A program made the translations under genes and the position numbers. Under the pieces are notes generated by a model. It searched no databases and was not told where the DNA came from. It saw only the letters and a list, made by a program, of their open reading frames with translations. Positions 8,340-16,627 of a stretch of 41,800 nt of DNA are shown one piece after another (position 1 is the first letter of the stretch; each line of letters begins with the position of its first letter). Source of the stretch: Clostridia bacterium (lineage in GTDB: Bacteria; Bacillota; Clostridia; Oscillospirales; QAMX01); assembly GCA_017441705.1 (NCBI GenBank), contig JAFRWU010000040.1, forward strand, positions 1-41,800, written 5' to 3'.

Positions 8340-9545
8340 TTATCCTCTCTCGATCCCGATCCCGAGCGACGACAGCCTTTCAAAAAAGTCCGGGAAGCTC
8401 TTCGTCACGGCTTCCGCGCCGTCGATTTCTCCCCCGGTCAGGGTCAGGAGAAGCGAGAGCGCCATGACCACCCGGTGATCCCCGTGGCCCGAAAGCGGCG
8501 AATCCGGCTTCCGGAGCTTAGCGGCGGGGATGCGGACCCGGTCCTCCCCGGTCTCGGTTTTGATCCCGAAGCGCGCGAGCTCCGATCGCATGGCCTCCAC
8601 GCGGTCGGATTCCTTGAAACGCAGCCTTTCGGTCCCGCGAAAGACCGCGCCGCCGTGAACCGCCGCCAGCGCCATCAGGACCGGGCCGAGATCCGGACAG
8701 TCGGAAAGATCGATCTCCGGCTCTCCGCGAAGGAGTCGATCAAAATGCTCCCGGAAGACCCTGTCTCCCTGCAGGCTGCTTCCGGAGAGGCCCGTGACGC
8801 GCACGTCGCCGCCGAGAAGATTCAGCCCCTCAAGGACCGCCGCGTTCGTCCAGTCTCCTTCCGCTCCGGCGTCGAGAGGCGAAAAGCGCTGGCGTCCGGG
8901 GATGCGGAACCGGTTCTCCGCCGTACGTTCGACGCGGACGCCGTGACGCAGAAGCTCCGCCAGGGTCAGATCGATATACGGCCGGCTCTTCACCGGTTCC
9001 AGAAGCCCGATCCGGCTCTCCCCCGCGAGATGCGGCAGAGCGAAAAGAAGCCCGGTGGTAAACTGACTGGAGATATCCCCGGGAAAACGGTATTCCCCGG
9101 CGGGGAGACTTCCGTCCGCTTCCAGCCCTCCCGGCACCCGCCGCAGCCGGAATCCCTTTTCCTTTGCGATCGTCTCATAGACCGAGAGCGGACGGGCAAA
9201 GAGCCGTTCGCTTCCGGTGAAAAGCGTCGTTCCGCCCGCAAGAAGGGCCAGTGGCAGGAAGATCCGGAGAGTCGTCGCGCTTTCCCGGCAGTCGATCGTA
9301 CGGGGTTTCGCGTTCCGCGGATCGACGCCGCGGATCGCGTACGCGTCCCCTTCTTTCCGGATCTCCGCGCCGAAGGCGCCGAGAGCGCCCATCGTGGCGA
9401 GAACGTCGTCCGAAAGGTCGATCCCGCGGATCCTGCTTTCGCCTTCTGCCAGGCCGGACGCGATCAGGAGCCGGTGCGCGCTGCTTTTTGAGGACGGCGC
9501 TCTCACTTCTCCCCGGGCTTTTCCCGGGCGTATGGCGATTTTCAC
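8340..9545 (-). CDS. aroA: EPSP synthase (3-phosphoshikimate 1-carboxyvinyltransferase)
   Basis: 401-residue enzyme joining shikimate-3-phosphate and phosphoenolpyruvate, the sixth step of the shikimate pathway. The N-terminal PSSKSSAHRLLIASGLAEG corresponds to the family PxSKSxxHR substrate-binding stretch. Later markers are DWTNAA, the DCPDLGPVLMALAA segment and the RLRFKESDRVEAM loop with GHGDHRVVMA. It is slightly shorter than the common 420-440 residues. Last gene of the chorismate mutase-aroC-aroK-aroA operon, 36 bases after aroK, and it runs into the shared terminator. Confidence 0.95.
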   Translation of the reverse strand: MKIAIRPGKARGEVRAPSSKSSAHRLLIASGLAEGESRIRGIDLSDDVLATMGALGAFGAEIRKEGDAYAIRGVDPRNAKPRTIDCRESATTLRIFLPLALLAGGTTLFTGSERLFARPLSVYETIAKEKGFRLRRVPGGLEADGSLPAGEYRFPGDISSQFTTGLLFALPHLAGESRIGLLEPVKSRPYIDLTLAELLRHGVRVERTAENRFRIPGRQRFSPLDAGAEGDWTNAAVLEGLNLLGGDVRVTGLSGSSLQGDRVFREHFDRLLRGEPEIDLSDCPDLGPVLMALAAVHGGAVFRGTERLRFKESDRVEAMRSELARFGIKTETGEDRVRIPAAKLRKPDSPLSGHGDHRVVMALSLLLTLTGGEIDGAEAVTKSFPDFFERLSSLGIGIERG

Positions 9546-9581
9546 GCCGTTTTCCCCCTCTCTTCCGTTCGCTCTCCCGGT

Positions 9582-10118
9582 TTATCCGGCCGCCGCCATC
9601 CGAAAGGCTTCGACGATCCTCCCTGCGTTCTCCGCCGGATCGCCGGACAGCTCGACCGTGGCGTCGGCCGCTTCCCGATAGATCTCTTTTCTTTCCCGGT
9701 ACAGTCTTTCGATCTTCTCCCGGGTATCCGCCGTGGGGCGGTCCGGGGTGGGCACGAGTTCAGAGACCGGCCTTTCCAGCAGGATCAGGACGCCGGTTTC
9801 CTTCAGGCGCGCCACGTTCTCCGCCCGGAGGACCGTTCCGCCGCCCGCGGCGATCACGATCCCGCGCCTGCCCGCGATCCGACGGCAGATCCCGCTTTCC
9901 AGATCCCGGAAAGCTTCCTCCCCCTCCGTGCGGAAGATCTCGGGGATGGAACGGCCGGCTTCCTTCACGATCTCCCGGTCCAGGCTGACGAATTCCCGGC
10001 CGAGCATCTCCGCCGCAAGGCGGCCCTGCGTGCTCTTTCCCACGCCGGGCATGCCGATCAGGACCAGATTCCGCCCGGAAGCCGTCTTTTCTTTGTTTTT
10101 CGATCCGCTCTTCATCAT
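9582..10118 (-). CDS. aroK: Shikimate kinase
   Basis: 178-residue P-loop kinase phosphorylating shikimate. Walker A is GMPGVGKST near residue 23, followed by the substrate site DREIV and a GGGTVLR segment, then RPTAD in the lid region, all as in AroK/AroL. About 15 extra charged residues precede the core. It follows aroC after 3 bases, and no clear Shine-Dalgarno is visible, so translation probably depends on coupling to aroC. The ATG at 10115 is an equally possible start. Confidence 0.94.
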   Translation of the reverse strand: MMKSGSKNKEKTASGRNLVLIGMPGVGKSTQGRLAAEMLGREFVSLDREIVKEAGRSIPEIFRTEGEEAFRDLESGICRRIAGRRGIVIAAGGGTVLRAENVARLKETGVLILLERPVSELVPTPDRPTADTREKIERLYRERKEIYREAADATVELSGDPAENAGRIVEAFRMAAAG

Positions 10119-10121
10119 CTG

Positions 10122-11228
10122 TCACACGTCCGCAAAATAATCGATCCCGAATCTTACGGCCAGTAGGTCGTAGATCACCATCGCCGTGACGGCATCGACC
10201 GCCGGGCGGGCGCGGTGAAGGATCGCGGGGTCATGCCTTCCCCCGACGGCGAGGACCGCGTCCTCTCCCTTCAGGAAATCCACCGTTTTCTGTTCCCGCG
10301 GGATGGAAGGAGCGGGCTTGACAAGCAGCCGGAAGAGAAGCGGCATGCCGTTGGTGACGCCGCCGTTGATCCCGCCGTTGTGATTGGAGACGGTCCGGAT
10401 CTTTCCGTCCCGCATCCGGAAGGGATCGTTCCAGGCGCTTCCGCGCGCGTCGGCCATTCCGAAGCCCGCGCCGAATTCGATCCCCTTGACCGCGGGGATC
10501 CCGAAAAGAGCGCGGGAAAGGGCGTTTTCCACCCCGTCGAACCAGGGCTCTCCCACGCCGCCGGGGATCCCGGCCGCCGCCGTCTCCAGAACGCCGCCGA
10601 CGCTGTCCCCCGCCTCCGCCGCCTCTTCGATCCGGCGGCGCATCGCCTCTCCGGCGTTTTCGTCCAGAACGGCGAAGTTCTTTTCCGCAAGCGACAGGAT
10701 CGCGCCTTCCAGTTCCTCCGCATCTTCCGGGAAGGACCGGTCGCAGATCCCGTCAAGCCGCGCGATGTGCGTCCCGATCCGGATCCCTTTCGCCTTCAGC
10801 GCGCCTTCGACGATCGCGCCGGCCGCCGCAAGAGGAGCGGTCAGCCGTCCGCTCGCGTGGCCCGCGCCGCGGTAGTCCTCAAAGCCGTGATATTTCAGAT
10901 AGGCCGCGTAATCGGCGTGCCCCGGACGGGCAAGGCCGCGCGTCCTTTCGTATTCTTCGCTTTTCGCATCCCGGTTCGGGATCAGGATGCAAAGCGGCGT
11001 TCCGGTCGTCTTCCCTCCGAAGACGCCGCTCACGATCCGGAAGGGATCCGGTTCTCTTCTTCCGGAACCGGTCTTCCCCGCGGGGCGGCGCAGAAGGAGC
11101 TTCTTTTCGATCGCCGCGCCGTCCACCGGGATCCCCGGGGCGAGGCCGTCGAGCACGACGCCGATCTCCTCCCCGTGGCTTTCTCCGAAAAGAGTGACGG
11201 CGAGCGCGCTGCCGAAGGTGTTTTTCAC
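10122..11228 (-). CDS. aroC: Chorismate synthase
   Basis: 368-residue FMN-dependent enzyme converting EPSP to chorismate. It shows the family N-terminus with FGESHGEEIGVVLDGLAPG, the RREPDPFRIVSGVFGGKTTGTPL block, SGRLTAPLAAAGAIVEG (conserved RxTA) and the C-terminal RHDPAILHRARPAVDAVTAM. The length is normal. Its start overlaps the end of the chorismate mutase gene by 4 bases (ATGA), a clear sign of coupled translation. Confidence 0.96.
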   Translation of the reverse strand: MKNTFGSALAVTLFGESHGEEIGVVLDGLAPGIPVDGAAIEKKLLLRRPAGKTGSGRREPDPFRIVSGVFGGKTTGTPLCILIPNRDAKSEEYERTRGLARPGHADYAAYLKYHGFEDYRGAGHASGRLTAPLAAAGAIVEGALKAKGIRIGTHIARLDGICDRSFPEDAEELEGAILSLAEKNFAVLDENAGEAMRRRIEEAAEAGDSVGGVLETAAAGIPGGVGEPWFDGVENALSRALFGIPAVKGIEFGAGFGMADARGSAWNDPFRMRDGKIRTVSNHNGGINGGVTNGMPLLFRLLVKPAPSIPREQKTVDFLKGEDAVLAVGGRHDPAILHRARPAVDAVTAMVIYDLLAVRFGIDYFADV

Positions 11229-11515
11229 GCCTCTTCGCCTCCCCTCTTTTCTTCGAGGATCGTTTCCTGATAGGCTCTGGAAAGGGCGATCACCCTATCG
11301 AGGAAAGCGAGATAGTATTCCGAAAGGGTCCCGTCCTCCAGAAAGGCGAGGTTTCGTTCTTTGACTCTTTCCTCCTGCTGCGGATCCCGGACCGGAAGTC
11401 CGTGTTCCCTTTTATACGACGCGATCTCCTCCGCTGCCTTCATCCGCCGGCAGAAGAGACCGGCCATCTCCCGGTCGATCTCCGCGATCTTTTCTCTCGT
11501 CTCCTTCAGATCCAT
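11225..11515 (-). CDS. Chorismate mutase (AroQ type)
   Basis: 96-residue all-helical AroQ-class chorismate mutase, making prephenate from chorismate. The sequence MDLKETREKIAEIDREMAGLFCRRMKAAEEIASYK, split here only by reading, shows the usual helix 1 with the Arg and Lys that hold the substrate. It is followed by a VRDPQQEERV linker and a helical end. The start at 11515 has GGGGAGGG upstream; an in-frame upstream start would run into the promoter. First gene of the aro operon. No prephenate dehydratase or dehydrogenase domain is attached. Confidence 0.9.
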   Translation of the reverse strand: MDLKETREKIAEIDREMAGLFCRRMKAAEEIASYKREHGLPVRDPQQEERVKERNLAFLEDGTLSEYYLAFLDRVIALSRAYQETILEEKRGGEEA

Positions 11516-11595
11516 CGAAAAGCCCTCCCCTTTGAAGACCCGATAAAAGCGGCCCCGCCTTTTGCGGAACCGCCAGAGCCGTTCCCGGCCGATCC

Positions 11596-11625
11596 ATTCT
11601 ATCACGCTTTCCGGCGCTTTGTCAA
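11596..11625 (-). promoter_or_regulatory. Promoter of the aro operon
   Basis: On the - strand TTGACA (11620-11625), an 18-nt spacer and TAGAAT (11596-11601) lie about 80 bases before the chorismate mutase start. This is a near-consensus sigma-A promoter. Confidence 0.8.
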
Positions 11626-11645
11626 TCCCGCCGCACAGGCGCGAA

Positions 11646-11679
11646 GCGGCCCGTCCGTCTTGGAAGCCGGACGGGCCGC
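11646..11679 (-). terminator. Probable terminator after trpB
   Basis: A perfect 12-bp GC-rich stem (GCGGCCCGTCCG arms, 10-nt loop) lies 26 bases past the trpB stop. No T-run follows on the - strand (TTCG only), while the + side has TTTT, so termination strength is uncertain. It separates trpB from the aro promoter. Confidence 0.6.
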
Positions 11680-11704
11680 GCGTCTTTTCTCCTGAGATCT
11701 CCGG

Positions 11705-13075
11705 TCAGAGATCGACCTTCGGAAGAGCTTCGATGCTCTTCGCCAGTTCCTCGTCGGTGGGGATATAGTCGTCCATCAGGCCGTCGTGGAACTTCTGATA
11801 AGCCGTCAGGTCGAAATACCCGGTGCCGGTCAGGCCGAAAACGATGGTCTTTTCCTCTCCGGTCTCCTTGCACTTCAGGGCTTCGTCGATGGCGACGCGG
11901 ATGGCGTGGCTGCTCTCGGGGGCGGGCAGGATGCCTTCGACCCGGGCGAATTCCTCGGCCGCCTCGAAGACCTTGACCTGCGGCACCGCGCGCGCTTCCA
12001 TCAGGCCGTCGTGGTAGAGCTGGGACAGGGTCGTGCTCATGCCGTGGAAGCGCAGGCCGCCGGCGTGGTTCGGCGCGGGGATGAAGTTTGCGCCGAGGGT
12101 GTACATCTTGGCGAGCGGGCAGATCATGCCGGTGTCGCAGAAGTCGTAGGCGAACTTGCCGCGGGTGAAGCTCGGGCAGGAGGCGGGTTCCACCGCGACG
12201 ATCTGATAGTCGGCTTCGCCGCGGAGCTTTTCGCCCATGAAGGGGGCGATCAGGCCTCCGAGGTTGGAGCCGCCGCCGGCGCAGCCGATGATCATATCGG
12301 GCTTGACGCCGTATTTGTCCAGCGCGGCCTTGGTCTCCAGTCCGATCACGCTCTGATGGAGGAGCACCTGATTCAGGACGCTTCCCAGCACGTAGCGGTA
12401 ACCGGGATGGGTGGTCGCGACCTCGACCGCCTCCGAAATGGCGCAGCCGAGGCTGCCCGTGGTGCCGGGATGCGCTTCGAGGATCTTCCGTCCGACCGCG
12501 GTCTCGGTGGAGGGAGACGGGACGACCGACGCGCCGTAGACGCGCATGACCTCCCTCCGGAAGGGCTTTTGCTCGTAGCTGACCTTGACCATATAGACCT
12601 TGCAGTCCAGCCCGAAGTAGGAGCAGGCCATGGAGAGCGCCGTGCCCCACTGTCCCGCGCCGGTTTCGGTGGTGACGCCCTTGAGCCCCTGCTTCTTGGC
12701 GTAATAGGCCTGGGCGATGGCCGAATTCAGCTTGTGGGAGCCGGAGGTGTTGTTGCCTTCGAACTTGTAATAGATCTTCGCGGGGGTCCGGAGCTTTTCC
12801 TCCAGGCAGTAGGCCCTGACCAGCGGAGAGGGGCGGTACATCTTGTAGAAATCCCGGATCTCCTGCGGGATCTCGATCATCGGGGTGGTTTCGTCCAGCT
12901 CCTGGGCGATCAGTTCGTCGCAGAAGACGGGCGCCAGCTCGTCGGCGGTCATAGGCCGGAGCGTACCGGGATTCAGCAGAGGCGCGGGTTTGTTTTTCAT
13001 GTCGGCCCGCAGGTTGTACCATGCCTTCGGCATCTCGTTTTCTTCCAGATAGATCTTGTAGGGAACGTCTTTCAT
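11705..13075 (-). CDS. trpB: Tryptophan synthase beta chain, TrpB2 type, stand-alone
   Basis: 456-residue PLP enzyme of the TrpB2 subgroup, which is longer than TrpB1 and usually lacks a TrpA partner. It makes tryptophan from indole and serine. The PLP lysine is Lys115 in GNNTSGSHKLNSA and the phosphate loop is CAGGGSN. The ATG at 13075 is chosen for the GGAAGGAAAG Shine-Dalgarno; upstream in-frame codons run through the leader. No trpA, trpC, trpD, trpE or trpF lies in the window, so the gene may serve indole salvage. Expression is expected to be controlled by the Trp T-box directly upstream. Confidence 0.93.
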   Translation of the reverse strand: MKDVPYKIYLEENEMPKAWYNLRADMKNKPAPLLNPGTLRPMTADELAPVFCDELIAQELDETTPMIEIPQEIRDFYKMYRPSPLVRAYCLEEKLRTPAKIYYKFEGNNTSGSHKLNSAIAQAYYAKKQGLKGVTTETGAGQWGTALSMACSYFGLDCKVYMVKVSYEQKPFRREVMRVYGASVVPSPSTETAVGRKILEAHPGTTGSLGCAISEAVEVATTHPGYRYVLGSVLNQVLLHQSVIGLETKAALDKYGVKPDMIIGCAGGGSNLGGLIAPFMGEKLRGEADYQIVAVEPASCPSFTRGKFAYDFCDTGMICPLAKMYTLGANFIPAPNHAGGLRFHGMSTTLSQLYHDGLMEARAVPQVKVFEAAEEFARVEGILPAPESSHAIRVAIDEALKCKETGEEKTIVFGLTGTGYFDLTAYQKFHDGLMDDYIPTDEELAKSIEALPKVDL

Positions 13076-13103
13076 GTCTTTCCTTCCTTTCGAGGCGTTG
13101 GGC

Positions 13104-13132
13104 GGAGAAACGGCCGATGGTCCCGTTTCTCC
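13104..13132 (-). other. Extra hairpin between T-box terminator and trpB start
   Basis: GGAGAAACGG pairs perfectly with CCGTTTCTCC around a 9-nt loop, about 28 bases before the trpB ATG and downstream of the T-box terminator. No T-run follows. It may protect the processed mRNA 5' end or affect ribosome access; the role is unknown. Confidence 0.5.
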
Positions 13133-13174
13133 AGGAGCTTCTGCGTCGGGATCCCGGGAAAGATCTTCCCCGTG

Positions 13175-13453
13175 AAAAGAAAAATCCCGTCCCGGCAAAT
13201 CTTGCTGGGACAGGAATCGATTCCTGCGGTGCCACCCGGCTTGACGCGAATCCTCGCGCCCACTTACGGCATACCATCATATGCCTGACCTTTCGTAACG
13301 GAGCGTCGTTCTCCGGCGCGCATACTCGGACGGGAAATCCTTTCTGCTTGCCCTCCGAAGTCCATTCGGTTTCCGCATATCTGCCGCGATCCCACCGCCC
13401 GCGGCTCTCTGGGAGACATCGGCCGAAACCTACTTACCCTTCTTCAACGGTTT
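13175..13453 (-). promoter_or_regulatory. T-box leader, predicted tRNA-Trp responsive
   Basis: The hallmark T-box GGGTGGCACCGC is at 13226-13237 on the - strand. It is followed by a terminator hairpin at 13185-13215 (9-bp outer stem TCCTGTCCC/GGGACGGGA with an inner GCAA/TTGC stem) and a T-rich run (13175-13185). Upstream, the stem I signature AGAGAGCCGCGGGCGGTGGGA is present, and the specifier region reads GAATGGAC with TGG (Trp) at 13362-13364. Uncharged tRNA-Trp would pair with the specifier and T-box and favour the antiterminator, switching on trpB. Confidence 0.93.
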
Positions 13454-13458
13454 ATTAA

Positions 13459-13487
13459 AGTATAGCACAAAAGCGTTCGCGTGTCAA
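13459..13487 (-). promoter_or_regulatory. Promoter of T-box/trpB
   Basis: TTGACA (13482-13487), a 17-nt spacer and TATACT (13459-13464) on the - strand give a near-perfect sigma-A promoter at the head of the T-box leader. Confidence 0.9.
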
Positions 13488-13592
13488 GCGATCTTTTCTC
13501 CGCGGATCAAATTCCGTGTTTTTGACAGAAAATGCGCGGCGATTCCCGCTTTCTTTGCGGCAGTCTGCCGCTTTCCGCCGTCCGGAAACCGG

Positions 13593-14576
13593 TCATTCTT
13601 CTTCCCCGACCGTGAGGACGACCTTGCCGACGTGTCCGCCGCGCCTGAGGACGGCGTGCGCCTCCTCCGCACGGGCGATGGGAAATACGGCGGTGACGCC
13701 CGGCTTCAGCGTACCGTCTTCCAGCTTCGGCCAGACGTTTTTCACAAGCTCCGCAAGAATACAGGCCTTCTCCTCCGGCGTGCGTCCTCTGAGCCTGCTG
13801 CCGGCCAGGCGAAGGCCTTTTGTCAGAAGCGGGCGGAGATTCAGGGAGGTCTCGGTCCCCGCCAGCGTGGAGATCACGATCCACGTTCCGCCCGGCGCCA
13901 TATAGGGAAGGCTCTTTCCGAGGGTTTCCCCCGCGAGACAGTCCATGGACACGCTGACCGGCGTCCCCGCTTCCTCTTCCCTTTTCAGGGCGTCCTCCAC
14001 CTTTTCCCGGGCGAGATCGACGATCACGTCGGCGCCGAGGGATCTGATCTTTTCAGCCGTCCCGGCGGATCGGACCGACGTCACGACCCGCGCGCCGAAA
14101 GCCTTCGCCAGCGGGATGGCGGCCGAGGCGAGTCCGCTCCCTCCCGCGGGGATGAAGGCGGTCTGCCCCGCGGAGAGTCGTCCTTCCAGAAAAAGATTCA
14201 GATAGGAGGTGGCGTAAGCCTCCGGAAGAGACGCCGCTTCGATCAGGGAAAGCCCCTTCGGGACCGGCATGAGCATATCGCGCCGGACGACGGCGTATTC
14301 GGCGTATCCGCCGCCGCCGAGCAGGGCGCAGACCCTGTCCCCCGGTTTCCACCGGGTTTCCTCTTCCCCGGTCTTTTCGACGACGCCGGCGATCTCCAGG
14401 CCCATCCATTCCGGGCATCCCGGCGGAGAGGGATATCTGCCCTCCCGCTGGAGAAGATCGGCGCGGTTCACTCCCGCCGCGCAGATCCTGACCAGGACCT
14501 CTCCTTTTTTCGGTACGGGATCCGGGACCTCCGACCAGACGAGGCGCTTTTCCCGGTCCACCAGCATTGCTTTCAT
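13593..14576 (-). CDS. MDR-family NAD(P)H:quinone oxidoreductase-like protein
   Basis: 327-residue medium-chain dehydrogenase of the quinone oxidoreductase/PIG3 branch. It has the typical opening MKAMLVDREKRLVWSEVPDP, GVNRADLLQREGRYPSPPG (PIG3-like) and a nucleotide-binding stretch FIPAGGSGLASAAIPLAKAFGARV. It lacks the structural-zinc cysteine cluster of alcohol dehydrogenases. Last gene of the six-gene operon, 9 bases after the epimerase-like gene. It may reduce an enone or quinone intermediate made by the upstream enzymes; that is inference. The 92 bases between its stop and the trpB promoter hold only a weak stem (GCGGCA/TGCCGC) and no convincing terminator. Confidence 0.85.
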   Translation of the reverse strand: MKAMLVDREKRLVWSEVPDPVPKKGEVLVRICAAGVNRADLLQREGRYPSPPGCPEWMGLEIAGVVEKTGEEETRWKPGDRVCALLGGGGYAEYAVVRRDMLMPVPKGLSLIEAASLPEAYATSYLNLFLEGRLSAGQTAFIPAGGSGLASAAIPLAKAFGARVVTSVRSAGTAEKIRSLGADVIVDLAREKVEDALKREEEAGTPVSVSMDCLAGETLGKSLPYMAPGGTWIVISTLAGTETSLNLRPLLTKGLRLAGSRLRGRTPEEKACILAELVKNVWPKLEDGTLKPGVTAVFPIARAEEAHAVLRRGGHVGKVVLTVGEEE

Positions 14577-14585
14577 AGATCCTCC

Positions 14586-15587
14586 TTACAGCCCGTTCTT
14601 TTTCAGATATTCGTCCATCCGGAGCCCGACCGGCGTGTCCCGCGGGACGTAGTCTTCCGGGATATTGCCGATCTCTTTTTTCAGGCCCTCGAACATGGGG
14701 ATCATATCATCCTGCGAAAGGCCGGTAAGCGCCAGGACCTTGGAATTGTCCGTGACGCGGCGGAAGAGCCTTGCGTATTCCAGCTGCCAGCGCACGTTGA
14801 GCGCCTTCTCCGGGCTGAGGATCGCGAGATAGTCTTCCTTGTCGACCCACACCGGTTCCAGCCCCAGGAGTTCGTGATAATATCCGGCGATCTCGCTCCA
14901 GGTCCTGTGCTCCGCCGAGCAGACGTTGTAGCATTCCCTCTTCGCCTCCTCCCGGAAGAGGATGCGGGCGATCATCTTCGCCACGTCGCCGCCCCAGCAG
15001 AGCGTCGCCGGCTTGTCGGCGGCCTGGACCGGCAGGACGACTTTCTTCCCCATGAGGGCGCGTCCGACCCCGTCGGCAAATTCCAGGGTGACCAGCTGGA
15101 GCCGCATCGTGGAAAAGGTGGTGGCGGGACGGACGATCGTCCAGTTTCCGTAATCCGACGCCGCAAGAAGATCCTCGTTCCGCGCCTTCTGGATGCAGTA
15201 GTCGTTCGACGCTTTCAGGACCTCGTCTTCGGAGGAATCCAGAAGGCGGGGAGAAGTCTCCCGGACCGGCTGCTCTTTGTCGTCGTAGACGCGGCAGGAG
15301 GAGAGAAAGATATAGTGGGAGGTATGATCAAGGAAAAGCCTGTAATACCCGGAGAAGGGGTGCCCTCCGTAATCCATGAAGTTGACGATCCCGTCAAACC
15401 CGTGCGCCAGAAGCCCTTCCAGGAATCCTTTGTCGAACGCGTCGCCCCGGACATAGGAGGCGGGGCCGCCCCACGGCGGCGCCGCGTCCAGCCCGACGCC
15501 CGTCACCTCATACCCGAGGGATACGAGCTCGGGGACCAGATATCTGCCCATCGCGCCGGTGGCGCCGATCACCAGAACCTTTTTCAT
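14586..15587 (-). CDS. NAD-dependent epimerase/dehydratase-family protein
   Basis: 333-residue extended short-chain dehydrogenase with an N-terminal nucleotide-binding motif GATGAMG (residues 8-14) and a following D-x-A region. Further on are the SSCRVYDD and Y-x3-K-like NDYCIQKARNED segments (catalytic Tyr and Lys). The NAD-fold and family are clear; the substrate is not. It starts 15 bases after the oxidoreductase gene in the glycyl-radical-enzyme operon, so a small sugar-like or cyclitol-like substrate is plausible. The length is typical for UDP-glucose-epimerase-like proteins. Confidence 0.87.
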   Translation of the reverse strand: MKKVLVIGATGAMGRYLVPELVSLGYEVTGVGLDAAPPWGGPASYVRGDAFDKGFLEGLLAHGFDGIVNFMDYGGHPFSGYYRLFLDHTSHYIFLSSCRVYDDKEQPVRETSPRLLDSSEDEVLKASNDYCIQKARNEDLLAASDYGNWTIVRPATTFSTMRLQLVTLEFADGVGRALMGKKVVLPVQAADKPATLCWGGDVAKMIARILFREEAKRECYNVCSAEHRTWSEIAGYYHELLGLEPVWVDKEDYLAILSPEKALNVRWQLEYARLFRRVTDNSKVLALTGLSQDDMIPMFEGLKKEIGNIPEDYVPRDTPVGLRMDEYLKKNGL

Positions 15588-15602
15588 GACGTTCTCTCCT
15601 TT

Positions 15603-16613
15603 TTATTCTATGCTTCTGCCGGGGAAGCGTACGCCCCCGACGATCTCGGAAAGCACCTGCTGCACCAGGTACTCGTGTTCAAAGGAATACGGATTCTCTT
15701 TCCCGAGCCGGACGTATGCGTAGAAATCGCGCATCATCCCGTCGTACCGGCCGTCGCGGGTGTCGTCCTTCACGGGGATCTCCCTTTTCCGGTCCTCGTA
15801 GGGCTGATCGGCGAGCGTGAGGTCGCTGAAGGTCATCCGGACGGGGTTTTCCAGAGGGCGGATATCGATCGTCCCCTTGCTGCCGGAGACCACGAGCTGG
15901 CGCCTTCCGTATCCGTTGACCTCCACCGAGGAGACGTAAATCCGCGCGATCGCCTTTTCGTATTCGAGCACCGCAAGGGTATTGTCCTCGACGTCCACAC
16001 CGTCCAGACCGCTGCGCTTCAGGAAGGAGGTGATCTTCTCCGGTCTGCCCAGCATATAGACGATCAGGTCGACCAGGTGGCTTCCCAGAATATACATGAC
16101 GCCGCCGCCGAAATTCGCAAGCCACTTCCGGTAGGAAGCGGGATGGAAGGTGCTCATCTCCGCGTTGATCGAACAGATCTCCCCGAGATCGCCGTTCCGC
16201 AGCTTTTCCAGGCAGAACGCCACGGCGGGATTGTAGCGGTACATATAGCCGAGCTGCACGACGAGGTTCTTCGCCTTTGCCGTGTCGAGAAGCTCCCGGT
16301 ACTCCGGAAGAAGGCCGGCAGGCTTGTCCATATGGATATGCTTTCCCGCCTCCGCGCACATGCGGGCGTATTTCACGAGATCCCATACGTCGCTTTCCAC
16401 CATAACGGCGTCGGAGCGTTCGATCACTTCCTCCACGCTCATGCGCGGGAGACCGGCATATCCCGCGTTTCCGCCGCGCTTTTCGATCCACCATTCGTTT
16501 TCTTCGGCATATCCGACGATCTCAAAAAGCTCCGGGAATTTCCGTGCGGTCAGCATCATCGCTTCGCCGTGGTTGTGCCCGATGCCGATCTGCCCCAGCC
16601 TGATCTTATCCAT
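15603..16613 (-). CDS. Gfo/Idh/MocA-family oxidoreductase
   Basis: 336-residue NAD(P)-dependent oxidoreductase of the glucose-fructose oxidoreductase/inositol dehydrogenase family. It has the N-terminal Rossmann motif IGIGHNHGEAMM, the cofactor-side DKPAGLLPEY (EKP-like, with Lys) and a GGGVMYILGSHLVDLIVYMLG segment with the catalytic-region D-x3-H-type order. The ATG at 16613 is preferred because AGGGGGAG lies 5-6 bases upstream; a GTG at 16631 would add six residues. The gene starts 14 bases after the dehydroquinase-like gene. Probably oxidises a hydroxyl of a polyol, sugar acid or cyclitol. Confidence 0.9.
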   Translation of the reverse strand: MDKIRLGQIGIGHNHGEAMMLTARKFPELFEIVGYAEENEWWIEKRGGNAGYAGLPRMSVEEVIERSDAVMVESDVWDLVKYARMCAEAGKHIHMDKPAGLLPEYRELLDTAKAKNLVVQLGYMYRYNPAVAFCLEKLRNGDLGEICSINAEMSTFHPASYRKWLANFGGGVMYILGSHLVDLIVYMLGRPEKITSFLKRSGLDGVDVEDNTLAVLEYEKAIARIYVSSVEVNGYGRRQLVVSGSKGTIDIRPLENPVRMTFSDLTLADQPYEDRKREIPVKDDTRDGRYDGMMRDFYAYVRLGKENPYSFEHEYLVQQVLSEIVGGVRFPGRSIE

Positions 16614-16627
16614 GACGCTCTCCCCCT

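Noticed and set aside
13500..13592. Terminator after the quinone-oxidoreductase-like gene
   Set aside because: Only a short GCGGCA/TGCCGC stem without a T-run on the - strand; not strong enough to list.
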